A DNA stretch of 64,000 nucleotides from Sphingobacteriales bacterium 44-61. Lineage in GTDB: Bacteria; Bacteroidota; Bacteroidia; Chitinophagales; Chitinophagaceae. Below are positions 39,625-49,097 of this stretch, piece after piece. The stretch is from positions 310,001 through 374,000 of the forward strand of contig MKTW01000001.1 in NCBI GenBank assembly GCA_001898405.1, read 5' to 3'. Below the pieces are notes generated by a model. The model ran no database searches. It saw only the letters and a program-made list of their open reading frames with translations, and was not told where the DNA came from. The position numbers and the translations under genes are program-made. How positions within the stretch are numbered: the first letter of the stretch is position 1; each line of letters starts with the position of its first letter.

Positions 39625-39858
39625 GGGTTTGATATTGGTATTTAAGTCGGACTATGTATTTATTCCGGTGCAAGATGGAAAATTCCGCTTACATATACCA
39701 TAGTAGAAATACTTGATTTCGTATTTGTGGAAAGTACCGCTACGGGGCCACAAATGAAATATTACCATTACCGCATGAGTAATTTACGATTGATGATATA
39801 AGATAATTTACTATCACATGCGTAAATACTGTATTATTCAAATAGGGAAATCTTGCTA
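39625..39858. other. Intergenic region between regulator gene and ncRNA A promoter
   Basis: AT-rich, no open frame. It should hold the regulator's own promoter, but no clear TAnnTTTG was located. A partial inverted repeat (GCATGAGTAA with TTACTATCACATGC) lies at about 39773-39829. Confidence 0.3.
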
Positions 39859-39889
39859 TTGTACACATGGCAATGTGGATATATTTTTG
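39859..39889 (+). promoter_or_regulatory. Promoter of ncRNA A
   Basis: TTG (39859-39861), 20-bp spacer, TATTTTTG (39882-39889). The spacer carries ACACAT and TGTGGATA, both also found in the ncRNA B promoter at the same positions. Confidence 0.7.
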
Positions 39890-39894
39890 TTTCA

Positions 39895-40024
39895 GAAAGT
39901 TGATAGCAAAGGATGACTCGTCTCTCCCTCTCTATCCAATGTCCAAACCGTCCAGAAAAGTATTTTCAATTCCTGTGATAAAACCAGACGACACTCTCCC
40001 AACTATCAACTTTCTATTTTTTTT
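39895..40024 (+). ncRNA. Structured ncRNA candidate A
   Basis: About 130 nt. A 12-bp closing stem pairs GAAAGTTGATAG (39895-39906) with CTATCAACTTTC (40003-40014). Inside it, TCGTCT (39918-39923) can pair with AGACGA (39986-39991), giving a rod. The middle is C-rich with repeated TCC (ATCCAATGTCC, AAACCGTCCA). A T-run (40017-40024) follows the stem as a terminator. ncRNA B at 54361 has the same promoter, closing stem, and the ATCCAATRTCC and AAACCGTCCA motifs. The rod shape recalls 6S RNA, which cannot be confirmed by eye. Confidence 0.62.
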
Positions 40025-40284
40025 GATATAATCCCGTTTTTAAGTCCACCTGTGATGAAAATCAACGGCTTTGATCAAAACCATTGACATTAAACTGATT
40101 CCACCGACCCAACTTTTTTTCTTTCATAACAGTAACGTAAGAGCCCTTCCGAAAGGAGGGGTCTTCTTTTTGGTACGAATGGCGCGAATATGTACTATAT
40201 GCATGATTGGTGAAGGCAGACGCGGATTATGCGAATGGGGTCGGATATTACGGTAAGAGGAGAGAGTTCTACCATCAGCCTTTA
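40025..40284. other. Intergenic region downstream of ncRNA A
   Basis: A 61-codon plus-strand frame here spans the 40141 hairpin and shows no protein-like composition. Apart from that terminator nothing is recognised. Confidence 0.3.
40141..40171 (+). terminator. Intrinsic terminator with GAAA loop
   Basis: CCCTTCC-GAAA-GGAGGGG (7 bp, one T-G) followed by TCTTCTTTTT. No plus-strand gene ends here; it may back up termination after ncRNA A. Confidence 0.6.
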
Positions 40285-42699
40285 TTATTTTACTACGCGA
40301 ATTAACTGGCGGCCACTGACAACTCCATTCGAGGTAACACCTTCAATGATGCAGGAGAATGTGCCGGTGAGGTCATTCGTATAAAAGGAAACATTGGCTT
40401 CGCCTTTCTCATCGGTGAATAATTGCTGCGACCAATAGACAGTGCTGAATACTTCCGGTTCAGGTGGATTGAAGGATGCATAATCAGCAACGTAAAAATC
40501 TTTGGAATAATAGCGCCCTTTCAATCTATACATTAATTCCACTGGCGTGCCGCCTATATTACGGCCGGGGCAGTGATAAACGACCTGCTTGCCGCGGTAG
40601 TTATAAACGCCGCCTTCCACGGCCGGGGTCCCGGATTTATGATTCGGACAGTTTAGAATATTATACATGCATACATAATCATGACAGGTAAGGCTTTCAT
40701 ATGTCTCTCCTCCCAGGTAGCCTCCATCGTTCGACTTTGATTTGACCACTACAGCCGAAAGTGTTTTCACCTTGCTGAGTGTTTCTTCTTCCCAGGGCAT
40801 AACGGCTTTAATACCTTCAGGCTCAGGATAAAATAAGGTAGCCAGTTGTTTATTGAGCGAGTCTGCCTCATGATGGATCTCGATAGCAAAATTTTCCCTA
40901 TGTTTTTCATTTATAACCAGGGATATCTGCTCATCAGGCATCAGTGCTGTCATGTTGGGGTCTAATGCGAACCGGCCGGCGGAGTCAGTGACCACTGTTT
41001 GTATGTCATTGGTAAGTACAGATAGCTCTACCGGTTTCTTTAATGATTTGCGGCTACTGGTCTTTATCATCCCTGAAGGTCTCAATTCCCGGCCTTTCGC
41101 TAATGCATGAATGGTAGTGTCGCCAGCAGGTTCATGATACCTGGTCCAGCAGCGCATCAACAGCAGCATTTCCAGGTCAGCCCTTGTACCAAGACAGTTG
41201 GAAGGTACAGGAGGTATCAGTCCCATATCTGTGTAATCCCTGAACAAAAAATAGGGTACGATATCCTGGAAGCGGGTAGTATCAATTCGCGGAGTGAGTA
41301 CCATAGCCATAGAAAAAGTGGAAGCAAGCGGATTACCGGCTGCATCCCTCAACTTTATACCCAGGTTTATTTTCGAACGGCGATGGTATTCGGTAGAATC
41401 AGGTATGATCCTGACCGATGCCAGGGAATCATAACCCCGTAAAAAACTCCGTTCAGCCAAAGGCTGGAAAGCAGAATCAAATAAAGTCAGGGTAGCAAGA
41501 CCCGTTTCCAGGCCTGCCATCGGGATACGAAGCGTAATCTCCGGGTTCATGACTTTCAATTGCCAGAGATCATACACCACCCGGTAATTATGGATAAGCA
41601 GGTAGAATTTATTACCAACCGCTGCACAGCGCAATTTCATTACCAGGGTGTCACGGACCACTGCCTCCTTCACCTGCATCACAGCCCCTTTCATTCTTAC
41701 AACCGGAAGGCGCGCTGCCATGATCTTTTTTTCTTTATCATCCAGTACCACTGAATATTCTTTACCAGCAACTGGAGTAAATTCTATTATACCCGAACCG
41801 GCAGAAGAAGTGCGGAGATTCGCAACTGGGCGATTATTTTCTAATAATTGACCTTTGATAGCAGCCGGCTTTCCAGAACGGTCGGTCACTTCAAAAGCAG
41901 TGCGGGTAGGTAAACCGTTTACCCAGTCGCCACTCTCAGGGTACCAGCGGAAAGACAATTGTTTTCCGAGAAAAGACAGGGGGATTCTTGTAGCAAAAGC
42001 AGCTTTTTCCTTTTGGACAGCCACCTGCAATTCCAGTTTACGGACAGCAGAATCCTGCGGTATCACCAAAGGCACTTCGCCAAAAGGGCTTACCACGGCA
42101 CGGCCTTTCTTCATCAATTTATCATCCGCAAACACGCTATAATTAAACGAAGCCCCTGTAGCATTCAGCATCTCCTTATTAGTAACATGGGCCAGAAAGC
42201 CGATAGAATCTTTTGAAACAGCACCGCCCTCCAATTCAACAGTAAAAGGATTACCCGTCCCAAACCGGATGGATAACCGTTGCTGGAATACCCGGGGATA
42301 GCGTTCATCACTTATGGCGTTTGTATAGGCTATTAGATTATAATCTCCCGGGGGAAAACTATCCGCGACAAAAATATATCCCGCTGCCAGTCCATGGTCC
42401 ATTACGAACTGCTGGGAAGCCACTACCTGTTGAGTGACCCGATGGCTTAGAAAAACATGCAAGGTATGATACTGATCAAGAGGCCGGCTCGACCGGAGCA
42501 GGTAAGCAGTGAACCAAATATTCTCCTTTCCTGTATAAATGGTCTTATCCGTATGCAAATAGATCTGGGTAGAAGAAAAAAGACTATCTCGTTTGGCAAA
42601 ATGCCGGCCAAGAGAGTCGAATAGCTGTTCTGCCTGTGAAAAGGCAGAAAATGAAAGAAGGCTGCTAATAGCAAAAAGTACAAGAAACCTGCATCGCAT
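40285..42699 (-). CDS. MG2-like (macroglobulin-type) secreted surface protein
   Basis: 804 residues from the ATG at 42699, which starts the signal peptide (RCRFLVLFAISSLLSFSAFS); a TTG 24 bases upstream falls inside the terminator hairpin. The mature N-terminus contains IYLHTDKTIYTGKENIWFTAYLL, the usual first strand pattern of MG2 domains in Bacteroidota outer-membrane-linked proteins. Further Ig/MG-like segments follow, then a Cys-containing region (CHDYVCMYNILNCPNH) and a final fibronectin-like domain (GEANVSFYTNDLTGTFSCII). No TonB barrel or catalytic triad is visible. Likely periplasmic or cell-surface; role unknown, possibly binding or trapping macromolecules. Confidence 0.75.
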   Translation of the reverse strand: MRCRFLVLFAISSLLSFSAFSQAEQLFDSLGRHFAKRDSLFSSTQIYLHTDKTIYTGKENIWFTAYLLRSSRPLDQYHTLHVFLSHRVTQQVVASQQFVMDHGLAAGYIFVADSFPPGDYNLIAYTNAISDERYPRVFQQRLSIRFGTGNPFTVELEGGAVSKDSIGFLAHVTNKEMLNATGASFNYSVFADDKLMKKGRAVVSPFGEVPLVIPQDSAVRKLELQVAVQKEKAAFATRIPLSFLGKQLSFRWYPESGDWVNGLPTRTAFEVTDRSGKPAAIKGQLLENNRPVANLRTSSAGSGIIEFTPVAGKEYSVVLDDKEKKIMAARLPVVRMKGAVMQVKEAVVRDTLVMKLRCAAVGNKFYLLIHNYRVVYDLWQLKVMNPEITLRIPMAGLETGLATLTLFDSAFQPLAERSFLRGYDSLASVRIIPDSTEYHRRSKINLGIKLRDAAGNPLASTFSMAMVLTPRIDTTRFQDIVPYFLFRDYTDMGLIPPVPSNCLGTRADLEMLLLMRCWTRYHEPAGDTTIHALAKGRELRPSGMIKTSSRKSLKKPVELSVLTNDIQTVVTDSAGRFALDPNMTALMPDEQISLVINEKHRENFAIEIHHEADSLNKQLATLFYPEPEGIKAVMPWEEETLSKVKTLSAVVVKSKSNDGGYLGGETYESLTCHDYVCMYNILNCPNHKSGTPAVEGGVYNYRGKQVVYHCPGRNIGGTPVELMYRLKGRYYSKDFYVADYASFNPPEPEVFSTVYWSQQLFTDEKGEANVSFYTNDLTGTFSCIIEGVTSNGVVSGRQLIRVVK

Positions 42700-42721
42700 T
42701 AGCGAATATAATACTGTATTC

Positions 42722-42771
42722 AAATAAAACAGAGCGCAGCATTTAGTAAAATGCTGCGCTCTGTTTTATTT
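42722..42771 (-). terminator. 23-bp perfect hairpin terminator of the SusCD-EEP operon
   Basis: The stem contains CAGAGCGCAGCATTT and its exact complement with an AGTA loop; T-rich flanks on both sides make it work on the minus strand after the EEP gene. It ends 23 bases before the next minus-strand start codon. Confidence 0.85.
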
Positions 42772-42784
42772 TTTTGGACTGGCC

Positions 42785-43621
42785 TTATTTCAACTCCACT
42801 TTCACCAATACCGGAAAATGGTCAGAAGGGAATCTTCCATGATATGTATCTGTTAACACACCATATTTTTTTACCGTAAACTGATCCGTTACAAAAATAT
42901 GATCGATGATATCATTGGATGGATTATTCGTCCTGAAACTGTTAAAGCTTCCGTTGTTTACATAAGGATCTGCAGCCAGGGTGTATGCATCTTTAACAAT
43001 ACCGCTGTTTTTAATGCTCAGATACCATTCACTCTGGTGATTGCCATTGAAATCTCCTGTAAACATTACAGGCTGCTTGCCTGCTATCTGCTGTATCTTT
43101 TGCAGGATCAGCTTACTGCTTTCTTTGCGCGCTTCCACTCCCTGGTGGTCATAATGCACATTGAACATATAAAAGGTCTTTTTGCCTTTTTTTGTTTGCA
43201 GCTTAAGCCAGGAACAGATCCGGTTCAATTTTGCATCCCAACCAGGCCCTGGTTTATCAGGTGTGGTCGACAACCAGAAGCTTCCGCTATCGAGCACATT
43301 GAATAAAGACTTTCTGTAAAAGATCGCAGAGTGCTCTCCTTTTGCCTGACCATCATCCCGGCCGATACCATAATAGCTGAAGTCCGGCAGATTCCTTTGC
43401 AGGTCCTCCAACTGGTTTTTCAATCCTTCCTGTGTACCCACAATATCAAAATCATGAAAACGGATCAGTGCGGCGGCAACAGGCGCCCTGTCTTTCCAGA
43501 GATTTCCACTATCCCTTGGATTATCATAACGCAGGTTGAATGTGCCTACAGTAAGGGTTTGCGAATAACAATTAAACGTAACTGCAAAGCTTGCGAGCAG
43601 TATAAGAAAAAAACGGTTCAT
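42785..43621 (-). CDS. Secreted endonuclease/exonuclease/phosphatase-family hydrolase
   Basis: 278 residues with a signal peptide (NRFFLILLASFAVTFNCYS). The EEP fold is marked by VGTFNLRYDNP, IVGTQEGLKNQ with the metal-binding Glu, FNVHYDHQG with the catalytic His, FTGDFNGNHQSEWY with Asp/Asn, IIDHIFV and SDHFPVLV with the final His. The family cleaves phosphodiesters in nucleic acids, sphingomyelin or inositol lipids. Since it follows susC and susD with a 15-bp gap, it probably processes the ligand that this transporter imports. It may carry a lipobox-like Cys (FNCYS), so surface tethering is possible. Confidence 0.87.
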   Translation of the reverse strand: MNRFFLILLASFAVTFNCYSQTLTVGTFNLRYDNPRDSGNLWKDRAPVAAALIRFHDFDIVGTQEGLKNQLEDLQRNLPDFSYYGIGRDDGQAKGEHSAIFYRKSLFNVLDSGSFWLSTTPDKPGPGWDAKLNRICSWLKLQTKKGKKTFYMFNVHYDHQGVEARKESSKLILQKIQQIAGKQPVMFTGDFNGNHQSEWYLSIKNSGIVKDAYTLAADPYVNNGSFNSFRTNNPSNDIIDHIFVTDQFTVKKYGVLTDTYHGRFPSDHFPVLVKVELK

Positions 43622-43636
43622 TAGGTTTTTATTATT

Positions 43637-45427
43637 TTACCAGCCTGGGTTTTGGCCCAGAATGGGGTTGATCAATAAATCGTTGTTAGGTATAGGGTAA
43701 AGATACTTTTTATCTTCCCATTTACGTGTCACATTAGTCAGCCATGTTATTTCACCGCTGGTGCCATTGGAAAGGCGCTGCGGATTAACAGAACCATTAG
43801 CCAGGTTGGGCGATACATTCACAAATGTTACACCACTTATAGGTGAAGGCGCAGAACCGGAATAGAACAACACATCATTCTTGCCATCACCATTCAGATC
43901 CATTGGTGTATTGAGCGCAGGCACATTAAATCCATTCCAGGGCATAGTGAGCAGCTCTCCCCTTTTCCAACGCACGAGATCCGGAAAACGCAAACCTTCC
44001 CAGCATAACTCTATTCCTCTTTCGCGGCGTATTTCCAGCAAAGTGGCATCAGTGATAGCAGGGAAATATTTCGTTTGAAGATAGGCATCAACCTGTGTTG
44101 GCTTAGTGGTTAAACCTCCGGTAATGCCTGCTCTTGCACGCAAAGCACCAACCGTTTTTGCCCAATCATCATCCGTCAGAGTTCCCAGCTCAGCTTTTGC
44201 TTCTGCATAGTTCAACAACACTTCAGCATATCTTATCAGGCTGATAGAATTATCATTGCGCGTACCACCATCATAATACACATCATCAAGGGTCCATTTG
44301 ATCGGCTGATAACCTGTATATGTATAGGAAAATACAGGAGGAGCAGCTTCCAGAGCTCCGCCATTCACCCTTGTATAGTTGCCCATACGGATGGTTTGCT
44401 GCAAACGTTTATCACGGCCCTGCACTTCTTCCACAAAAGTTTTGGAGGCATAGCTTGCATCATCTGTAAATGGTGTGCCATCAATTTTCAGGTAGGTGTT
44501 CACAAAAGTGCGGGTAAAGCTCAGGCGTGATCCATAGGTTGCGGATGTCCAGTACCAGTTGGCATCATTCAGCACATTCAGGGTTGCATCTGCAACATTG
44601 GAAAGAATGATCTCAGTGGTCACAGGTTGCTTATTGATGAATAACTGGCGGTAAGAGAGATCTGTACCTCCTGCTGTATTCAGCTTAAAACCGCCTTCTG
44701 TCATCACTTTCTGCGCTGCATCCGCAGCATCCTGCAGCCATGCAGCGGCAGTATTGCCAAGTCCGTCAGCCAAACCACCGCTCACACTATGGTATTTACG
44801 GAAAGTTCCTTCAAATAAGCAAATGCGTGATTTATAGGAAAGGGCTACGAATTTTGTGATCATGCTGCGGGTAGCATCGGTGTTGGTGATATTTTCACAG
44901 GCAAAATTGATATCAGCCAGCACAGAATCCATCACCAGTGTGCGTGGATCACGGGGCTTTTTCAGTTGCACTGAATCTGATACGCCGATCGTTTTGCCAT
45001 ACCAGGGCACATTGCCAAAACGCTGCACTTTGTCATAATAGAACAAGGCACGGAAAAACCTGGCGATGGCCGTGTAATTCCTGCGGACAGGCTCCGCAAC
45101 AACCGGATCAGTATTATTCTCGATAAAGTAATTGATATTCCTCAAAGCGGTCCAGCTCCAGCCGGAACCCTGCTGGGCTGTGTAACCGGTAGCGGTCAGA
45201 AAACTGGGAACATCAGTACGGGCAGCATAGTCAGCCATATTATCTGACCTCACCACATCACCGCCATTGGGCAGATTATTGTAAAAAGATGCGACATACA
45301 ACTGCAAACCTTTCTCACTGCCAAATACGGCACTCCTGGAAGCTGTGCCCTGTGGTTCCTGGTCAAGCTTTTTACAGCCTGCGGCCAGTATCATCAAAGC
45401 ACTTATGGATAAAAACAATTGTTTCAT
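43637..45427 (-). CDS. SusD/RagB-family nutrient-binding lipoprotein
   Basis: 596 residues. The N-terminal LSISALMILAAGCKKLDQEP contains a lipobox with Cys18, so it is an outer-membrane lipoprotein. SusD helices follow (YVASFYNNLPNGGDVV, RNINYFIENN, RFFRALFYYDKVQRFGNVPW), and the C-terminus has the LLEIRRERGIELCWEGLRFPDLVRW signature. SusD lids hold substrate over the SusC barrel. The gene lies 22 bp after susC. Which nutrient is bound cannot be read; the adjacent EEP hydrolase hints at a phosphodiester-containing compound. Confidence 0.95.
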   Translation of the reverse strand: MKQLFLSISALMILAAGCKKLDQEPQGTASRSAVFGSEKGLQLYVASFYNNLPNGGDVVRSDNMADYAARTDVPSFLTATGYTAQQGSGWSWTALRNINYFIENNTDPVVAEPVRRNYTAIARFFRALFYYDKVQRFGNVPWYGKTIGVSDSVQLKKPRDPRTLVMDSVLADINFACENITNTDATRSMITKFVALSYKSRICLFEGTFRKYHSVSGGLADGLGNTAAAWLQDAADAAQKVMTEGGFKLNTAGGTDLSYRQLFINKQPVTTEIILSNVADATLNVLNDANWYWTSATYGSRLSFTRTFVNTYLKIDGTPFTDDASYASKTFVEEVQGRDKRLQQTIRMGNYTRVNGGALEAAPPVFSYTYTGYQPIKWTLDDVYYDGGTRNDNSISLIRYAEVLLNYAEAKAELGTLTDDDWAKTVGALRARAGITGGLTTKPTQVDAYLQTKYFPAITDATLLEIRRERGIELCWEGLRFPDLVRWKRGELLTMPWNGFNVPALNTPMDLNGDGKNDVLFYSGSAPSPISGVTFVNVSPNLANGSVNPQRLSNGTSGEITWLTNVTRKWEDKKYLYPIPNNDLLINPILGQNPGW

Positions 45428-45449
45428 GTTATAAATGAATTAGGGATGA

Positions 45450-48400
45450 TTAAAAGGAAATATTTAAACCCACTGTCCAGCCTTTCAGGATCGGGTAGTT
45501 GTTACCATTACCGTTTCCTCCATCGGTCAGCACGCGGTCAGAACCCTGGATATTTTCCACGTCCAGGTTATGGGTGACCTTGTACATGGGTGAATATGTC
45601 CAGATATTTTCTGCAGTCACATACAATCTTGCCTGGCTCATTTTAATATGGCTGATCCATTTTTGTGGAAGGTTGTAACCTACCTGGAGGTTCTTCAACC
45701 GGATATACGCTACATTCTGCAGGTATTTTGTTTGTGCAACATTGAGTGAGCGGCCGGTGCCCTGTGCGATATAACCTCTTAAGCGGGGAAAATAAGTATT
45801 AGGGTTTTGCTCAGACCATATTTCTTCTACCATTTCAGCGGGCACACGGTTATAAGGACGGTTATAAGGTCCCCAGAAAGCATCTGCTTCTGCACCTGGC
45901 CACCAATCCTGTTTGCCCACACCCTGGAAGAAGGCGCTTACAAAGAAATTATTCCAATCGAAATCGAACAATGCGCCAAAGCTGTAACGCGGAGTAGAGT
46001 TACCAATGATCCTGCGGTCGCCCGGATCAGCAACAGAGTTAGCGCCTGTGTTGATCACATTGTCTTTATTCAGGTCAAGGAATTTGATATCACCGATCAT
46101 GGTATTGCCACCATTGGAACTCTTGATCAGCGTTTGTTTGCTTGCTTCACCGATATTGTCAGCAGTGAAGAATCCATCGGTCACATAACCCCATATTTCA
46201 CCAAGCTTCTGTCCTACATAATAATCGCTCAACAATTTGTCGCGATTGTTATAACGGGTGATTTCAGCCTGGTAGTCGCCAATAGAAAGGCGGATGCCAT
46301 AACCAAAAGGTTTACCGGCGATCTTGCCATTGTCTCTCCAGCTTACCACAGCTTCCCAGCCTTTGGTACGCAGGTCAGCATAGTTTCCTTTGGGAACGCT
46401 TGTACCGAATACAGCAGGCAGTGTGGGACCATTGGTGAACATATCTTTTGTATTACGCACATACCAATCAGCAGTAACCTGCAAGCGGTTTCTCAGGAAA
46501 CTAACATCCACACCTATATCAGTGGTAGTGGCTTTTTCCCAGGTAAGATTATCAGGCAATACATTGGGCTGACCGGTAGTTTGGGGTCTGATGCCACCTA
46601 ATACGCGACCAGACTGGCTGATACCAAACTGCTCCATAAAGGCATACGAAGCGATGTTACCATTACCCAATGAACCATAAGAAGCCCTGAACTTCAGATC
46701 AGAAATGCTGTTCCTGGAAACATTCCAGAAAGGTTCTTTGGAAATCCTCCATCCTGCAGAAAAAGAGGGAAAGAAAGCATAACGCTTGTTGTCAGGGAAT
46801 TTGGAAGAACCGTCATAACGGCCATTCACTTCCAGCAGGTATCTTTCATCAAAACTGTAGTTCACCCGGAAGAAACCACCTTTTACGTTCCACTGTTCAT
46901 AAGGGCCGGCAGTAGTAATAGCAGTACCTAATGCGAGGTTGATGCTTTGCGCATCATCGTAGATCAGGCCATTGCGTTGGGTGCTTAATCCTTTATAGGT
47001 GGATTGTTCATAGTTAAAACCACCCAGCACTTTGAAATAATGTTTTGCTGCCAGCGTATTTTCATACTCAGCGTACAGGTTGGTAGCGAGATACTGTGTC
47101 TCTGCATAAGTATCGTTCAGATCGTTGGTAGAAGTTCCCACATATTCGATCACCCCTGGTTTCCGGCTGTAAGGAACAGGCACACGAATCTGTTTTGAAT
47201 TATTATCATATTCCTGGAAAGTAAAATCACCTTTCAGACGGAGTTTATTGTTGAAGAATTCAGTGGTAACTGAAGTACGGTTGCGCAAAATGCGGCGATC
47301 GAAATTGATACCATTGCGGCCGTACACAAAATCACCCACAGTATAAGCAGCAGAATAAGACAGTGTGCCATCAGGGTTGAAGAGCGGCGACATTTCATGT
47401 CCTTCATCCGCAATATTTCTCCAGATACCGCCACCTTCACCTACATTAAGGGGGTTATGGTAAAGCATGTTGGAGAAATCGGTATTGTTTTCAATACGCA
47501 ACCAGGGTAAAGCCTGTATGCTTCCCTTGGCGCGGATATTATACATTTTATAGTCGTCGCTATTGTAACGGAACAAACCATCCTGGCCATAATAACGTGC
47601 AGAGATCAGGTAGCTGGCTTTTTCGCTGCTACCGCTTACAGACACGTTATGGTCCATGGCGGAAGTGTTCTTCTTGTATAATAAGCCATACCAGTCGGTG
47701 TTGGCATAATAAACATATTCACCGTTGGCGTTCACTTCCACTTTTGGCAAAGAAGGATCGTTGTTGCGGCGCTCCAGTTCAGCCAGGTATTCCTGGGAGA
47801 ACTTCACGGTCTTATTTACGTTTTGCGGGAATTGAGAGTAATCATTCCAGGCGCTCCATGCGTCATTGAAGATCTTGCCGAATTCATAACCATTGGTTAC
47901 GTATTCAGGTCTTACCACCGGCGATTTAAGAGAGAAGTTGGTAGAGTAGGTAATATTTGTTTTTCCTTTCTCAGCCGATTTGGTAGTGATCAGCACTACC
48001 CCAAATGCACCGCGGGCGCCATAGATAGCAGCGGAAGAAGCATCTTTCAGTACTGTTACATTCGCGATATCATTAGGATTAAGCAATGCAGGATTGCCTT
48101 CCACCCCATCGATCAGCACCAGTGCATTACCACCCTGACCAATGGAGGTATTACCCCTGATATTAAAGGTGGGCGATTGAGTCGGCTTTCCATCACCCAT
48201 GGTAATATTAAGGTTGGGAATAAAACCCTGCAGGCCTTGCGCCACGTTAGGAATGGAGCGGTTAGCAAACACTTTACCCGATACCTGGTCAACGGCACCG
48301 GTAAGGTTTACCTTTTTCTGTGTTGAATACGCCACCACCACTACTTCATCGCTGAGGAGCGCAGTGGGTTGCATGCTGATATTAAAACTGAGTGGCATGC

Positions 48401-48683
48401 CTTGAGCAAGCACGAGCGTGTCTATCACCTGCGATGCATAACCAACAGAAGAGAAAGCCAGCTTGTAATTAGTGCCGGCTGGTACACCGCTGATGCTGAA
48501 AGAACCATCAGCAGCAGATTGTGTAGCTTTCTTGAATGACCCGGTTTTGTTTTCCAGTGAAACCGTAACACCGACCATCGGTCCAGATTTTTCATCTTTG
48601 ACTGAACCACTCACGGTCAATTGTGCGTAAGACAAATACGAACAAAGGGAAAGTAAAATAAGCAGTAGCGTTTTGAGTTTCAT
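45450..48683 (-). CDS. SusC/RagA-family TonB-linked outer-membrane transporter
   Basis: 1077 residues from the ATG at 48683, directly at the signal peptide (LKTLLLILLSLCSYLSYAQ). A carboxypeptidase-like CNA-B domain follows (LTVSGSVKDEKSGPMVGVTV), then a TonB plug (VVVAYSTQKKVNLTGAVDQV, FIPNLNI, GNTSIGQGGNALVLIDGV) and a 22-strand barrel ending in a C-terminal Phe (VGLNISF). It imports a ligand captured by SusD using the proton-motive force via TonB. It lacks an extra N-terminal STN domain, so anti-sigma coupling is not indicated. First gene of the susC-susD-EEP operon. Confidence 0.95.
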   Translation of the reverse strand: MKLKTLLLILLSLCSYLSYAQLTVSGSVKDEKSGPMVGVTVSLENKTGSFKKATQSAADGSFSISGVPAGTNYKLAFSSVGYASQVIDTLVLAQGMPLSFNISMQPTALLSDEVVVVAYSTQKKVNLTGAVDQVSGKVFANRSIPNVAQGLQGFIPNLNITMGDGKPTQSPTFNIRGNTSIGQGGNALVLIDGVEGNPALLNPNDIANVTVLKDASSAAIYGARGAFGVVLITTKSAEKGKTNITYSTNFSLKSPVVRPEYVTNGYEFGKIFNDAWSAWNDYSQFPQNVNKTVKFSQEYLAELERRNNDPSLPKVEVNANGEYVYYANTDWYGLLYKKNTSAMDHNVSVSGSSEKASYLISARYYGQDGLFRYNSDDYKMYNIRAKGSIQALPWLRIENNTDFSNMLYHNPLNVGEGGGIWRNIADEGHEMSPLFNPDGTLSYSAAYTVGDFVYGRNGINFDRRILRNRTSVTTEFFNNKLRLKGDFTFQEYDNNSKQIRVPVPYSRKPGVIEYVGTSTNDLNDTYAETQYLATNLYAEYENTLAAKHYFKVLGGFNYEQSTYKGLSTQRNGLIYDDAQSINLALGTAITTAGPYEQWNVKGGFFRVNYSFDERYLLEVNGRYDGSSKFPDNKRYAFFPSFSAGWRISKEPFWNVSRNSISDLKFRASYGSLGNGNIASYAFMEQFGISQSGRVLGGIRPQTTGQPNVLPDNLTWEKATTTDIGVDVSFLRNRLQVTADWYVRNTKDMFTNGPTLPAVFGTSVPKGNYADLRTKGWEAVVSWRDNGKIAGKPFGYGIRLSIGDYQAEITRYNNRDKLLSDYYVGQKLGEIWGYVTDGFFTADNIGEASKQTLIKSSNGGNTMIGDIKFLDLNKDNVINTGANSVADPGDRRIIGNSTPRYSFGALFDFDWNNFFVSAFFQGVGKQDWWPGAEADAFWGPYNRPYNRVPAEMVEEIWSEQNPNTYFPRLRGYIAQGTGRSLNVAQTKYLQNVAYIRLKNLQVGYNLPQKWISHIKMSQARLYVTAENIWTYSPMYKVTHNLDVENIQGSDRVLTDGGNGNGNNYPILKGWTVGLNISF

Positions 48684-49097
48684 ACTTTCAATTTGCGGCA
48701 AAACTCATTAACCTATTTTAAGAGAATGTTAATGGTCAATTACGCTAGAGTTAACTAAATGTATCCAACTAAAATGCCTGCGTGTTTACGCAGGTAACTG
48801 TGCTAACAGTTGTTTATAGCAAACGATTGAATTGAAGAAAGAGCGATTTTCATTCTGGAAGTAAACATGTATAAACAGTCGTGCTAACAATTTTTCTTTT
48901 CGACAAGGTTGATCATTGATTGCTTAAACAGAAATTATGTCGTTCAACAAAGTAGTTGATCGCAAGATGTAGGAGGCAAATAGTTTGAATGAATGTATAA
49001 GAAGCAGCTTAGCTTATATGGGATTTCAGGACCGGGGATTTTCCGTCCAGGATATATTATTAATTTTTAGCTTAATTTGCCAGTCAGCGGCCTACAG
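48684..49097. other. Intergenic region upstream of susC and the FkbM gene
   Basis: No open frame. GTGCTAACA occurs twice (about 48802 and 48882), with TGTTTATA and TATAAACA between them forming an inverted pair; these may be regulatory sites for susC, whose -7 box I could not place. Confidence 0.3.

Noticed and set aside
39895-40024. Direct call of ncRNA A as 6S RNA
   Set aside because: The rod shape fits, but the length is short, two copies exist, and no covariance test could be run; kept as an unnamed ncRNA.
40071-40256. Plus-strand frame of 61 codons
   Set aside because: It runs through a terminator hairpin and has no protein-like composition.
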